DNA of 47,038 nt from Nonomuraea endophytica (GTDB lineage Bacteria > Actinomycetota > Actinomycetes > Streptosporangiales > Streptosporangiaceae). Positions 22,055 through 31,078 of the stretch are shown here, piece by piece. Each line of letters begins with the position of its first letter. Position 1 is the stretch's first letter. Location: the NCBI RefSeq assembly GCF_014203235.1, contig NZ_JACHIN010000031.1:1-47038 (forward strand), written 5' to 3'. The translations under genes and the position numbers were made by a program. The notes beneath the pieces are model-generated. The model saw only the letters and a list, made by a program, of their open reading frames with translations, ran no database searches and was not told the DNA's origin.

Positions 22055-24562
22055 GTGAGCAAGCGCACGCGGAGATTCGGTCGGCGCTCCACAGTCGCCG
22101 TGATCGCCTTCTTCGTCGTTGGCGTGCTCGTGCTGTTGGTGTGGCGTTCCTATTCGCCGGAGGAGGCAGTCAACCTCGCGGACTTCGCCGCGGTGGCGTT
22201 GGCCGGGGCCACCGCGGTGGCTGCGGTCCTGGCCTGGGCACTGCGCTGGGGTGGTGCGCCCGCTTCCTTACCCGCCGAGGTCGGCAAGGCTGCCGATGTG
22301 CTGGCCGGGCTGGTGGAGCGTCAATGGCGCGAGGAGGCCAGAAACCGTCTTCTCGATGACCCGGCGCCCATCTCCGTACGCTGGAAGCTGGCCAGTGACC
22401 CGACAGTAATGAGCAGTCCTCGTCTGATTGGCGGCGAACAGGAGTCTGACCTTGATGTGAGCAGTGACGACATCGCCCGCTTGGGGGCTGCCTTCCGATC
22501 TCTCGCCCGCCGCCGGATCGTCATAGCGGGCGGCGCGGGAATGGGGAAGACCACGCTCGCCGTCCAGTTGCTGCTGCATCTTCTCGCCACCCGCCCGACG
22601 GACGAAGCATCTGCCGGGCCGGGGCAGATCGTGCCGGTGCCGGTGCTGTTCCCGGTCTCCGGCTGGGACGTTGAAGCCCATCCCCGGCTCCAGAGCTGGC
22701 TTGCCGCCCGGCTGCATCTGGACTATCCGGCGCTTCGCGCGCCGGAACTCGGTACGAGCGCCGCTGAGCTTGTCCACGGTGGGCACATCCTGCCTGTCTT
22801 GGATGGCCTTGATGAGGTGTCGGCGCCGATGCGAGTCCGGATCATCGAGGCACTCAACAGCTCGCTCGGTGAGGGCGACGGGATGATCCTCACCAGCCGC
22901 CGCATCGAGTTCACAGCCGCGGTCCGTGATGCGGGGCGCCCGCTCACCGGTGCCGCGGTCATCGTCGCCAGGCCGCTGTCGCGAGCTGCCGCCGCCGATT
23001 ACTTGGCGGCCTGCCTGCCCGATCATCCACCGCCAGCCTGGACCGAGGTGCTTGCCGCGCTGCGTGCGGGCTCCGTGCCCGCCCTGGCTGAGTTGTCTGG
23101 AACGCCCATGTGGTTGTGGTTGGTCCGTACGGTGTTCATGGCTCCCGGCGCGGACCCCCGGCCGCTGGCCGGCCTTCTGGGGCAGGACGCCACGGCGTTG
23201 CGCGCCCATCTGCTCGACCGGCTCATCCCGGCGCTCATCAAGACGCGCCCGCCAGACGACGCCGGCTCCGACCAGTTTCGGCCCCGCCGCCGGTGGGATC
23301 CTGATCGCACTCGCGATCACCTGTCCTATCTCGCCGGCGTGCTGCATGGCCGCAGTACCTACGACCTGGCTTGGTGGCGGTTGTCCTCTGATACGACGCC
23401 TGATGACGAGCGACGCCGTGTGGCCGGTCGCATCAAGCTCGTCGCCGGCTTCGCGGTCGGCCTCCCGGTGGGGCTGGCGTTCGGGCTGCCGGTCGGCCTG
23501 GCGGTGGGACTGGTGGCCGGACTGGCGCTCGCCTGGTGGCTCTCGGCCAGGTTCGCTCCAGGGCGTCGCCGCAAGCTCATCGCCGCGATCGTGGCAGGGA
23601 TCACTTTTCTCCTCCCAGTCAGCCTTCCGATCGGGCTTGCGCTCAGTCTGGAAGCCGGCTTTCCGGTGGGGCTCATGGGGGAATTGTCCATCGGACTCAC
23701 GGTGGGGCTCGTCGGCGCGCTGGCGATCAGGTTCGCCTCGGCGGCCTGGGTCAAAGTCGCCGCGGCGATCGCCACCTGGCTCACGTTGTCGTTCGGCGCA
23801 ATCTTCGCAGGTGATGCTGGGGGCGCCGTGATAGCCGGGCTCGTGGGCGGGCTCGTGACCTTGGCCGCCCCGCACGTTCAGCGGTGGTTCGACCAGCCAC
23901 CCGGGTACGCCGACCTCCGGCTTTCCGGTCGGATGACCGCCCTCGCCCGACGTCTGCGCATGGCGCTCGCGTTCATCGTCCTGTTCCCCTTCATGATCGC
24001 ACTCATGCTCAAGATCGCTTACGTACTCACCGACGGGCGCCTGCTCACGGCCCAGGACGGGATCGTAAGCGCGGCAACGGTCTCGTTCGCGGCGCTGCTG
24101 TGGGCAGGTGCGGGGACCGGCCTGCTCGCCAAGGCGACGATCGAGTGGCTGGAACAACCAGCGTCCCGTGCCAAGGCCACCTCCCCGCTGGCGATGTGGA
24201 AGTCCGACCGCAGTCTCACCCTGCTGCGGACAACAGCCGCAATGCTCCTGGGCGGACTGGCGTTCGGGCTCCTGGAGGCCGCTGTGGGAGGGGTCAAGGA
24301 GGGCGTCACGGACGGGCTTGCGCCCGGGCTCGCAGTGGGGCTGGTGCTCGGACTCAGGCAGGGCAAGCACCATGCCTGGCTGATCTGCAAGATCACCAAT
24401 TGGCGGCTGGCCTGGACGGGGCACCTTCCTCGTGACCTGATGGCGTTCCTGGACGACGCCCACCGTCTTGGCCTGTTGCGCACCGCGGGGCCGGTGTATC
24501 AGTTCCGCCACGCCGTGCTGCACGACTACCTCGCTGCCTCTGCGGTGAATTCGTCGCGGTAG
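22055..24562 (+). CDS. Membrane-anchored NACHT (STAND) NTPase
   Basis: 835 aa from GTG 22055, chosen over a TTG at 21875 because MSKRTRRFGRRSTVAV gives a basic start followed by a membrane helix. Helices lie at about residues 12-30 and 41-64. The NACHT domain has Walker A GGAGMGKTT (159-167) and Walker B ILPVLDGLDEV (245-255). From about residue 455 the protein becomes polytopic, with glycine-periodic helices (GLPVGLAFGLPVGLAVGLVA) repeated several times to about 780. The end, VYQFRHAVLHDYLAA, resembles the NACHT-associated C-terminal helix. STAND NTPases switch on after sensing a signal, and bacterial NACHT proteins include antiphage factors; the role here is inferred. The ribosome site is weak. 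Confidence 0.88.
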   Translation: MSKRTRRFGRRSTVAVIAFFVVGVLVLLVWRSYSPEEAVNLADFAAVALAGATAVAAVLAWALRWGGAPASLPAEVGKAADVLAGLVERQWREEARNRLLDDPAPISVRWKLASDPTVMSSPRLIGGEQESDLDVSSDDIARLGAAFRSLARRRIVIAGGAGMGKTTLAVQLLLHLLATRPTDEASAGPGQIVPVPVLFPVSGWDVEAHPRLQSWLAARLHLDYPALRAPELGTSAAELVHGGHILPVLDGLDEVSAPMRVRIIEALNSSLGEGDGMILTSRRIEFTAAVRDAGRPLTGAAVIVARPLSRAAAADYLAACLPDHPPPAWTEVLAALRAGSVPALAELSGTPMWLWLVRTVFMAPGADPRPLAGLLGQDATALRAHLLDRLIPALIKTRPPDDAGSDQFRPRRRWDPDRTRDHLSYLAGVLHGRSTYDLAWWRLSSDTTPDDERRRVAGRIKLVAGFAVGLPVGLAFGLPVGLAVGLVAGLALAWWLSARFAPGRRRKLIAAIVAGITFLLPVSLPIGLALSLEAGFPVGLMGELSIGLTVGLVGALAIRFASAAWVKVAAAIATWLTLSFGAIFAGDAGGAVIAGLVGGLVTLAAPHVQRWFDQPPGYADLRLSGRMTALARRLRMALAFIVLFPFMIALMLKIAYVLTDGRLLTAQDGIVSAATVSFAALLWAGAGTGLLAKATIEWLEQPASRAKATSPLAMWKSDRSLTLLRTTAAMLLGGLAFGLLEAAVGGVKEGVTDGLAPGLAVGLVLGLRQGKHHAWLICKITNWRLAWTGHLPRDLMAFLDDAHRLGLLRTAGPVYQFRHAVLHDYLAASAVNSSR

Positions 24563-24742
24563 GTGATCCGCGCTGCTGACCATGTAGCCGCCGGTGATCT
24601 GGACCTCTTGCTCATATCGGTTTCTCGATGCCCGTCGTCATCTGTCAAGACGAGCGCGGTGAAGGGGGTCACTCTGAGGAAAGAACGCTGGATGGTAGGC
24701 GTGCCCACGTCGCCGATCTGCGTTTGCTGACATCATTGAGCC

Positions 24743-25177
24743 GTGTTCGTGACCGGCTTACGCCACCTCAAGATCTGGGTCACCGACCTGACCCGCAGCC
24801 GAGCCTTCTATGAGCAGGTCTTCGGCCTGGAGCATGCGATGAGCTTCGAAGACAGCGACGGCGTGGTTCGCGGCATGTCGTTCCGCATCCCGGGCGTGGA
24901 CTTCGAGCTGGCCATCCGCGAGAACCCGGAACTGGCGAAGGCCCTGTACGACGCCGATCCGTTCGCGCTGGCCACCACCCGCGAGGGACTGCAGCAGTGG
25001 GTCGAGCACCTCGACCGGCTGGGCATCTGGCACCCGCCGATCGTCCGGGCCTCACGCGGCTGGGCCTGCGGCTTCCGTGATCCGGACGGGATCCAGATCA
25101 GGTTGTATGCCTACGACGAACAGGTGGCGCAGACCGCCGGAGAACAGGTGCGCTCCGGAGACCTCCCTCAGGCCTGA
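24743..25177 (+). CDS. VOC-family (glyoxalase/bleomycin resistance-like) protein
   Basis: 144 aa with one vicinal-oxygen-chelate module pair: GLRHLKIWVTDLTRSRAFYE, then GLEHAMSFED, and the C-terminal half with GFRDPDGIQIRLYAYDE. Potential metal ligands are H8 and E139-type acids at the family positions. Members include glyoxalase I, dioxygenases and antibiotic-binding proteins; the substrate is not evident. The GTG at 24743 was taken as start, though GTG 24749 is also possible. It stands alone between the NACHT gene and IS relics. Confidence 0.85.
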   Translation: MFVTGLRHLKIWVTDLTRSRAFYEQVFGLEHAMSFEDSDGVVRGMSFRIPGVDFELAIRENPELAKALYDADPFALATTREGLQQWVEHLDRLGIWHPPIVRASRGWACGFRDPDGIQIRLYAYDEQVAQTAGEQVRSGDLPQA

Positions 25178-25381
25178 CCGAGAGACCAGCCCTCTCACGT
25201 GTACGAGGCACCCGCTGGGCGAGGGACCAGAACGAAGGCGTCGCACCCGGCTACTCGGCCGGCTTGGCTGACGATCGCCATTTGCCTCACTGGCGGGCAC
25301 CTGACTCGTTACGTTTCGGTTCGAGCGCTTGTGACGCCACCCTCGCCGCGGGACTTCGATCGTGCCGGAATCTGACCGAAC

Positions 25382-25590
25382 GTGTGGGTGAATACCGCCG
25401 GAGCCAGCGGTGTCACCGGGTTCGCGCCCAAGACGATCACCTCGTGGCTGGCCCGCGATAAGCCCGTCAAGGCGCCGTTTCCGCAGCCGCGCCGGATCTT
25501 GTACCGGCTGTACCGGCCGCTGTCGACGCGGGAGCGCTGGTTGCGCGACTACACCGGTGAGCAGCCGCGCGACCCGGGGGCCCTAGCGCT
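25382..25590 (+). pseudogene. Possible DNA-binding protein relic
   Basis: An open stretch reads GVTGFAPKTITSWLARDKPV, then FPQPRRILYRLYRPLSTRERW, with an HTH-like segment (TGFAPKTITSWLA). There is no credible start, and coding potential fades after about 25590. I do not recognise the family; it may be the remains of a regulator or a transposon gene. Confidence 0.3.
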
Positions 25591-25872
25591 TCGTGACGGA
25601 TCCTGCCCTTGCCGACCGGTCAGAGGGCACGCGGGGTGTTGCACCAACGGAAGGTGCCGCCCCCGCCGCCGAGGACCCCGGCGAGCTCGCCGAGTTCGTC
25701 GGCCGGGCCAAGCGCTCCTACCAGCAGTCCTGGCAGGGAGCGGGCCGAGCTGGGCTTCCGCGTGCACCGCCTGGCCGAGGCGCACAGCACGTCCTGGCCG
25801 CCTTCAGCATTCCCCGCCTGGGACCGGGACGAGCCCGTACCCGCCCGACCATGCGGTGGCCGACCATCCCGA

Positions 25873-26024
25873 TTCGACCTCGACCTCTACAAACGGCGAA
25901 ACGTCGTCGAACGCCGCTTCAACCGGCTCAAGCAGTTCCGCAGCCTTTGGCCACCCGCTACGACAAGATCGCGACTTCCTGCACCGCAGTGGTCACCGTC
26001 GCGTCGCTCCTGCTCCGGCTGTGA
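25873..26024 (+). mobile_element. IS5-family transposase C-terminal fragment, frameshifted
   Basis: FDLDLYKRRNVVERRFNRLK with QFRSL carries the catalytic Glu region (ERxFNRLK) of IS5/IS427-type transposases. A frameshift follows, and the tail ATRYDKIATSCTAVVTVASL ends with TGA 26022-26024. The stop codon abuts the stop codon of the minus-strand GAF-ANTAR gene (TGATCA). Confidence 0.7.
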
Positions 26025-26723
26025 TCATTTGAAGACGCTGCCTAGGTGGAGGCGGTGGTGGATGACGTCGTGGGCGACGTCGAGGATGGGGCGGTCGTTG
26101 GTGTAGGCGTAGGCGCGTAGGCGGGCCAGGGCGTCGGTGAGGGAGACGCCAAGGCGGTAGCTGAGGGCGCCGGTTGCCTGGTGGATCAGAGCGCGGTGCA
26201 GGGGTAGCGGGTCGTTGCTGCCGATGTCGTGGACACCGTCGGGGGTGAGGAGGATGACGGTGGCGGCCTCGGCGAGGGCGAGGGCATCGGTCATCTGGGC
26301 GCGGTGTAGGGGGCCGGGGGTGCCACGGCGGCCGGTGAGTACTCCGAGCCGGATGACGCCCAGGTGGAGCGGCAGGGCGAAGACCGCGCGAACGGGATGG
26401 TCGTGGAGGGCGGGCAGAAGGGCGGGCCAGCGGGTTTCGGGCATGGCGTGCAGGTCGGGCACGATCGTGGGCCGGCCGGTGTGGGCGGCATCCAGGGTGG
26501 GGCCTTCTCCCAAGGTGTACTGCAGGTCGTCCAGGGCGATGCCGGGGGTGTCGGCAGGGTCGGACCAGACGAGTTCGAGGCCGGAGTGGTTGATCAGGGA
26601 GATGGTCAGGCCGTCGAGGGCCAGTGCCGCCGCGCACCGCGCGGGCGGCAGTGCTCCCAATCCTTGGGCGCTTTGGGAGGCGGCGGCGAGAAGTGCGGCG
26701 AGATCTGACGCGGTTGTGGACAC
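26025..26723 (-). CDS. GAF-ANTAR antiterminator protein (232 aa)
   Basis: A GAF-like sensory domain (about 20-155: LTISLINHSGLELVWSDP, then LGEGPTLDAAHTGRPTIVPD, and AVFALPLHLGVIRLGVLTGR) is fused to an ANTAR RNA-binding domain (about 170-225: PLHRALIHQATGALSYRLGV, then DALARLRAYAYTND). ANTAR proteins bind dual hexaloop RNA and prevent transcription termination; GAF domains take a small ligand or redox signal. GTG 26723 follows AAGGAGG. It is the second of two tandem GAF-ANTAR genes, 78 bp behind the first. Its RNA targets are not apparent here. Confidence 0.9.
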   Translation of the reverse strand: MSTTASDLAALLAAASQSAQGLGALPPARCAAALALDGLTISLINHSGLELVWSDPADTPGIALDDLQYTLGEGPTLDAAHTGRPTIVPDLHAMPETRWPALLPALHDHPVRAVFALPLHLGVIRLGVLTGRRGTPGPLHRAQMTDALALAEAATVILLTPDGVHDIGSNDPLPLHRALIHQATGALSYRLGVSLTDALARLRAYAYTNDRPILDVAHDVIHHRLHLGSVFK

Positions 26724-26801
26724 GACGTGGCCTCCTTAGCTGGATGAGACGGAATGAGGTGGAGGGGGCGGCGCACCGGGAAGAGGGCGGTGGCGCAAGG
26801 A

Positions 26802-27560
26802 TCAGACATCAGGGCGAGGGGCGGCGGGAATGGCGAACAGTTCGGTGCCTGCGCTGCCCTGCATGACCTGCTCGCAGAGCAGGGTCAGCGACCGTTGATG
26901 GGCGCGGGCGTGGGCACGGATCCGCGCGAAGGCGTCCTCGGGCGAGATGCTCAGGCGGGCGACCAGGTATCCCTTGGCCTGTTCGATCACGATCCGGCTG
27001 TTGAGCGCCGTCTGCAGTTGCCCGACCCGTTCAGCCTGGTCGTTGGCGAGTCGCTGGTGCAAGATCCCGATGGTTGCCGCGTCGGCGAGCGCCTGTCCCA
27101 GGCGCACGCTGGCCGGATCCAGCGCATCGGGGTGGATGTGGAAGAGGTTCAGCGACCCGATGCTCTCCTCCCGCAGGCGCAGGGGAACCGCGGCCACGGT
27201 GCCGAACCCGGCATCGCGGGCAGCCTGGCTGAAGCGCGGCCAGCGTTCACGAGCCGCTGGCCCGCTCAGATCCATTGGGCCGATGCTTTCGTGCTGGTAG
27301 CAGCAGTCCCGGCACGGGCCCTCGTCGAAGTCCAGTTGCACCTGTTCCAGTTGGTGCACGCTTCCGGTGGAGGCGGTGACGTCCACCAGCCGCCCGTGAG
27401 CGTCGATCATGACCACTCCGGCCGCCGCCACGTTCAGCAGATTGACCACATGATCGGTCAGAACGTGCAGGAAGTCGATCAAGTAGAAGCCGCCGGTCAG
27501 GGTGTCGGCCAGGTCCAGGAACGCTCGTGCCAGCCGTTCGTCTCGCTCCGGTTGCGCCAT
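26802..27560 (-). CDS. GAF-ANTAR antiterminator protein (252 aa)
   Basis: The GAF domain covers about 30-165 (LNVAAAGVVMIDAHGRLVDV, then FDEGPCRDCCYQHESI, and GTVAAVPLRLREESIGSLNL). The ANTAR domain covers about 185-240 (LQTALNSRIVIEQAKGYLVA, then SPEDAFARIRAHARAH). The DEGPCRDCCY segment has three cysteines that could make it redox-sensitive or metal-binding (inference). ATG 27560 was chosen over GTG 27569 because of the GGTGAGG spacing. The two GAF-ANTAR genes are not close paralogues; their GAF domains differ greatly, so they probably sense different signals. Confidence 0.9.
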   Translation of the reverse strand: MAQPERDERLARAFLDLADTLTGGFYLIDFLHVLTDHVVNLLNVAAAGVVMIDAHGRLVDVTASTGSVHQLEQVQLDFDEGPCRDCCYQHESIGPMDLSGPAARERWPRFSQAARDAGFGTVAAVPLRLREESIGSLNLFHIHPDALDPASVRLGQALADAATIGILHQRLANDQAERVGQLQTALNSRIVIEQAKGYLVARLSISPEDAFARIRAHARAHQRSLTLLCEQVMQGSAGTELFAIPAAPRPDV

Positions 27561-27785
27561 TGCGATCACCTCACCGCATCCGACCAGGACGCCCCTTCAA
27601 CGACCGACAGAGCGTCGGGAAACGCACCGCACTGTCATCATCCGCCGCTCGGCCCCGAGCCGGAAGGCTCACCACACCAATCCAGCCTTCGAGAGGGCCC
27701 ATGGAAATCCATCGCAGCGACTCCCCCATAGTGCTGGGCGTATGACGCCGATCGCTGACGTCGACGCGTCGGCGTGGATCTCATA

Positions 27786-28010
27786 GTCGGCGCCGCCCAC
27801 CTGATCGAACCGAACGCTCCAGCGGCGGCCACCGCCGCTACTCCCGCCGACCGTGCCTGGCCGCGCGCGCCCGTGACCTCGTTGACCAGGGTACGCCCGT
27901 GGAAGCCGCCTGCCGCATCGTCGTCTTGGAAGACCAACTCGCCGAGGCGCTGCACATCAACGCCGCCTACGAAAACGAACGCCAACCCGGACACACCACC
28001 GGAAACTGGC
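27786..28010 (+). pseudogene. Decayed duplicate of the MerR gene at 18819
   Basis: Nucleotides match the 3' two thirds of the intact MerR gene (GCCCACCTGATCGAACCG..., CCGTGGAAGCCGCCTGCCGC..., GAAGACCA..CTCGCCGAGGCGCT). The translation in shifting frames gives GAAHLIEPN, RARDLVDQGTPVEAACRIVV and LEDQLAEALHINAAYENE. The first HTH helix is missing and at least one frameshift is present. It shows that this MerR type was once present in two copies in the window. Confidence 0.75.
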
Positions 28011-28347
28011 CCCGGCGGCTTCGTCACCCTGCGGCCTGGCCGTCGACCGCGCCGACCAGGCCACACCGCATCCCGCCCATCAACCGCAGATCCCGAAGTC
28101 TCCTGCCTCACGCTGAGGGCCCGCACGCCCGATCTGCCACCACACCCTCAACCAAAGGTGTGCCGCGCGGACACAGGGGTCGTCGGCCGGCCCGTACCAC
28201 CCGCATTCAGGTGGCACCCGCCTGCCGGGGGCAAAAGTGGTCCCCACAGCCAGCAGCGCGGCTGTGCCCCTCCAAACACCCTCGATTCATCGGCCCAGTA
28301 GGGCAGCGATCCTCTCGGGTGGCCGGTCGGCGGGGTCCAATGAAGGG
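28011..28347. other. Gene-free stretch
   Basis: No gene or structured element is recognised between the MerR relic and the small membrane protein gene. A run of short plus-strand frames has no family signature. Confidence 0.25.
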
Positions 28348-28827
28348 GTGACCAGACGACGCTTACGACACGCAGTCGGCCCTCTCCTCCTGCGGACAAG
28401 GGTGGCTGCGAGATGGCTGTGGCAGGGGGCTCGCAAGTACTTCCTGCTCACGCTGGCTGCTTGGATTCTCACTCTGATGCTGGCGCAGATTCTCTACGCG
28501 GTACACGGCCGTGTGCCCGTGTTCATCGTGTGGGTCTTCCTGGTCGAGTTCGTGGCTTTGGGTGCTTTCGCGGCACGCTTTGCGAACTGGTACCAGTATC
28601 TGCGCCTGGGATGGGCCGCTGATAGGCGAGCGAAGGAAGAAGCCGTGCGAGGGCCTCTCAGCAGCAAGATCGAAGAGCTTCAGCAACAGGTCAAGGACCT
28701 CCAGGCCGCGCTCGTTGACCAAGGCAAGCGGGCAGCGCAGGAGCAGGTGAAGCTGGCGTGGATGTTCTACCTGCTCGGGGCAGCCACCTCGATCCCGATC
28801 GGCATCTTCGTCAACCACATCAGCTGA
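28348..28827 (+). CDS. Small membrane protein with coiled coil (159 aa)
   Basis: GTG 28348. Two N-terminal membrane helices (about 29-49 YFLLTLAAWILTLMLAQILY and 54-75 VPVFIVWVFLVEFVALGAFA) lead into a charged cytosolic segment and a coiled coil (about 95-125, LSSKIEELQQQVKDLQAALV). A last hydrophobic helix (about 137-155) ends in NHIS. The layout suggests an oligomeric membrane scaffold. I do not recognise a family. A minimal upstream frame (ATG AAG GGG TGA) overlaps its start and could couple or dampen translation. Confidence 0.7.
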   Translation: MTRRRLRHAVGPLLLRTRVAARWLWQGARKYFLLTLAAWILTLMLAQILYAVHGRVPVFIVWVFLVEFVALGAFAARFANWYQYLRLGWAADRRAKEEAVRGPLSSKIEELQQQVKDLQAALVDQGKRAAQEQVKLAWMFYLLGAATSIPIGIFVNHIS

Positions 28828-29027
28828 CCCGCGCCACCGGCCAACGGGAATGATTGGGCCGACTGCTGGTCCGGGCCGAACTGCGCGTACATTCCAGGCC
28901 CTGACGGGATGGCCGGCTGGGCTGTCCGATGTCCGGGCAAACGCTGCGACAGTGGTAGGGCACGTGGGCGGTCGTCTGGGCCGGAAAGATCGCCGGTGAG
29001 CCCTCTTGGTGAAGGAGTGGGAGTGTC

Positions 29028-30308
29028 ATGGCTGAGATGAGCGGCCTGGAGCAGATGCTGACCGGCTTGCTGGATGCCAGTCACACGACAACGCTGGATG
29101 ACCTTCCCGACTTGGTGGCCGGCCACGCCGCTCAAGCCGGCCTGGACCAGGTCGTGATCTATGTGGCCGACCTGCAGCAGAACGTCTTACGCCCGATGAC
29201 GGCGACCAGCCACGCCGCTTCGTCCGCGCATCAGCCAGTCCGTCGGCGACCGCCCGGCGGGAACGGCGGCCATGATGGCGAGTTGCGGATCGATACCACG
29301 CTGGCCGGACGTGTCTTCCAGGAGGTGCGGCCCTTGTCACAGCGCGGCGAGGACGGGCGGCAGCTGTGGTGGCTGCCGCTGCTGAACGGCACCGAAAGGC
29401 TCGGCGTGCTGCAACTGCCCGGCCCGGAGAGCGAACCCCCGCCGGTCGGCCGCCACCTGGCGTCGCTGCTGGCGTTGTTGCTGGTCAGCCATCGCACCAA
29501 CAGTGACACCTACCCCAGGCTGGTGCGCTCACGGACGATGAACGTCGCCGCCGAGATGCAGTGGCGGCTGATTCCACCACTGACCTGTGTCACCCCGCGG
29601 GTGACCATCGGGGCGGCGATGGAACCGGCTTATGAGATCGGCGGAGACACCTTCGACTACGCCTTCCGTGGCGACAGCCTGCATCTGGCCATCTTCGACG
29701 CCGAAGGCCACGACCTGAGGGCGGCCCTGACCGCCAATCTGGCCATGGCCTCCTGCCGCAACCATCGCCGCCAGGACATGGACCTGGCCGCCAACAGCAC
29801 GGCCATCGAACAGGTGCTGATCGAGGAGTTCGGCCGCACCACCCGCTACGTCACCGCCGTCATGGCCACCCTCGACCTGCGCGACGGGACGCTCACCTGG
29901 ATCAACCGCGGCCATCCGCCACCCGTGCTCATCCGCGGCGGCCGGTGGAGCACCACCATGAGCGGCCCGCCCTCCCACCCCATGGGCATGAATCTGGACA
30001 TGCCCGTCACCGTGTACCGCGAACAACTCGAACCGGGCGACCGGCTGCTGCTCTACACCGACGGCATCATCGAAGCCGGCGGCGCGCGCGGCCGCGAGTT
30101 CGGGCTGGCCCGGTTCGTGGACTTCATCATCCGCCACCACAGCGACAACCTGCCCGTCCCCGAAACCCTCCGCCGCCTCATCTTCAGCATCCTCGACCAC
30201 CACGACGGCGGCCTCGGTGACGACGCCACCGTCCTGCTCACCGAATGGCGAGCCGGCGCCGAGGAGCAGATGCTGGCCCACACCACAGGCCCGCTGCCAT
30301 CCTCGTGA
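29028..30308 (+). CDS. GAF-SpoIIE (PP2C-type) serine phosphatase
   Basis: 426 aa. A GAF-like sensor (about 20-150) precedes a SpoIIE/RsbU phosphatase domain (about 185-410). Metal-binding acids are in GGDTFDYAF, FDAEGHDLRAAL, YTDGIIEAGGARG and GLGDDATVLL. Such proteins dephosphorylate anti-anti-sigma factors (SpoIIAA/RsbV type) and thereby release alternative sigma factors on stress. No cognate kinase or antagonist lies in the window. ATG 29028 follows AAGGAGTGGGAG. The gene is preceded by the small membrane protein but separated by 200 bp, so it is probably its own unit. Confidence 0.93.
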   Translation: MAEMSGLEQMLTGLLDASHTTTLDDLPDLVAGHAAQAGLDQVVIYVADLQQNVLRPMTATSHAASSAHQPVRRRPPGGNGGHDGELRIDTTLAGRVFQEVRPLSQRGEDGRQLWWLPLLNGTERLGVLQLPGPESEPPPVGRHLASLLALLLVSHRTNSDTYPRLVRSRTMNVAAEMQWRLIPPLTCVTPRVTIGAAMEPAYEIGGDTFDYAFRGDSLHLAIFDAEGHDLRAALTANLAMASCRNHRRQDMDLAANSTAIEQVLIEEFGRTTRYVTAVMATLDLRDGTLTWINRGHPPPVLIRGGRWSTTMSGPPSHPMGMNLDMPVTVYREQLEPGDRLLLYTDGIIEAGGARGREFGLARFVDFIIRHHSDNLPVPETLRRLIFSILDHHDGGLGDDATVLLTEWRAGAEEQMLAHTTGPLPSS

Positions 30309-30387
30309 GGCTCGATGGCGCTGCTGCGGGCGAGAGCCCAGGCACGCCAAACAGGCGCCCGGATGGAAGGCCGGTCACACCACACGC

Positions 30388-30640
30388 CTATGGCGAGCTG
30401 TGCAGATCGCGCTCGGAGAACATGCCGATCAGCCGGCGCGCCGGCATGCCGACATCGGTGGGACAGCGCAAACGCTGGTCGGCATTGAGGTGGTAGCGGT
30501 TACGGCGGCCGATCCGCTCACGGGTGAGGTATCCCGCCGAGTGCGGGCAATCTCCACCCGCACGCGGGCACGGTGGATGAGAAGCGTCCAGCCAGACGCG
30601 ACACGATCGAGCGGATCAACGCTCACCGCCCCACCTTCCA
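30388..30640 (-). pseudogene. Decayed duplicate of the winged-helix gene at 46608
   Basis: The plus-strand text from 30388 (GGCGAGCTGTGCAGATCGCG..., GATCAGCCGGCG..., GCGGCCGATCCGCTCACGGGTG) matches 46608-46760. After a deletion of about 80 bp that removes the recognition helix, the match resumes (GGGCAATCTCCA..CGCACGCGGGC). The reading frame is broken. The upstream dyad is also conserved at 30689-30706. A real copy of the regulator once stood here. Confidence 0.75.
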
Positions 30641-30688
30641 GCCGTCTCGGCGGACGGCTTCGGTTCCGTGTCGTTCACTCTCCACGAA

Positions 30689-30706
30689 CGTGAAGCAGCT
30701 TTCACG
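30689..30706. promoter_or_regulatory. Dyad CGTGAA-N6-TTCACG upstream of the winged-helix relic
   Basis: Perfect 6-bp arms. The same TGAA-N6-TTCA core with a TTTCACGTAAC flank lies upstream of the intact gene at 46993-47006, while the coding relic has diverged. Conservation in both copies suggests an autoregulatory operator. Confidence 0.5.
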
Positions 30707-31078
30707 TAACACCCCGCCGAGGTTACGGTGGTCACAGGCAGGCAGTCCCGTCATACCGCGGGCTGCTGGGCCCCAGACAGCCCCGTACGTCACAGCCAGG
30801 TTCGGTGGGCGGCCTGGCACGCTCACCAATCTCGGCCTGGTGTTGTGCATCGGTGCTCGCGGCGACCGGGCCAACGGCCTGAGCGGTCGCGGACGGCCCA
30901 CCGGTGGGCTCCGGCCGCCTGTGGGCGACGAGGTGGTGCCCGCCATCGGTTGAGTCTCTGCCCGGGCGGCCACGAACACCCACGTGGGAACGTTCCATAT
31001 GCGAGGCCTGCCGGACCTGTCCTACCGTCTTCGGCAGCGGGCCCGCACCCATCGTTGGTTTCCACAGAGAGGTTCTCC

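Noticed and set aside
22268..24583. 771-aa minus-strand open frame opposite the NACHT gene
   Set aside because: Arg/Gly/Gln/Pro-rich with no domain; the plus strand encodes clear Walker motifs and membrane helices.
25593..25800. Plus-strand frame with GELAEFVGRAKRSYQQSWQ as a separate gene
   Set aside because: No start, ribosome site or family match, and it runs into the IS5 fragment; left as unassigned sequence.
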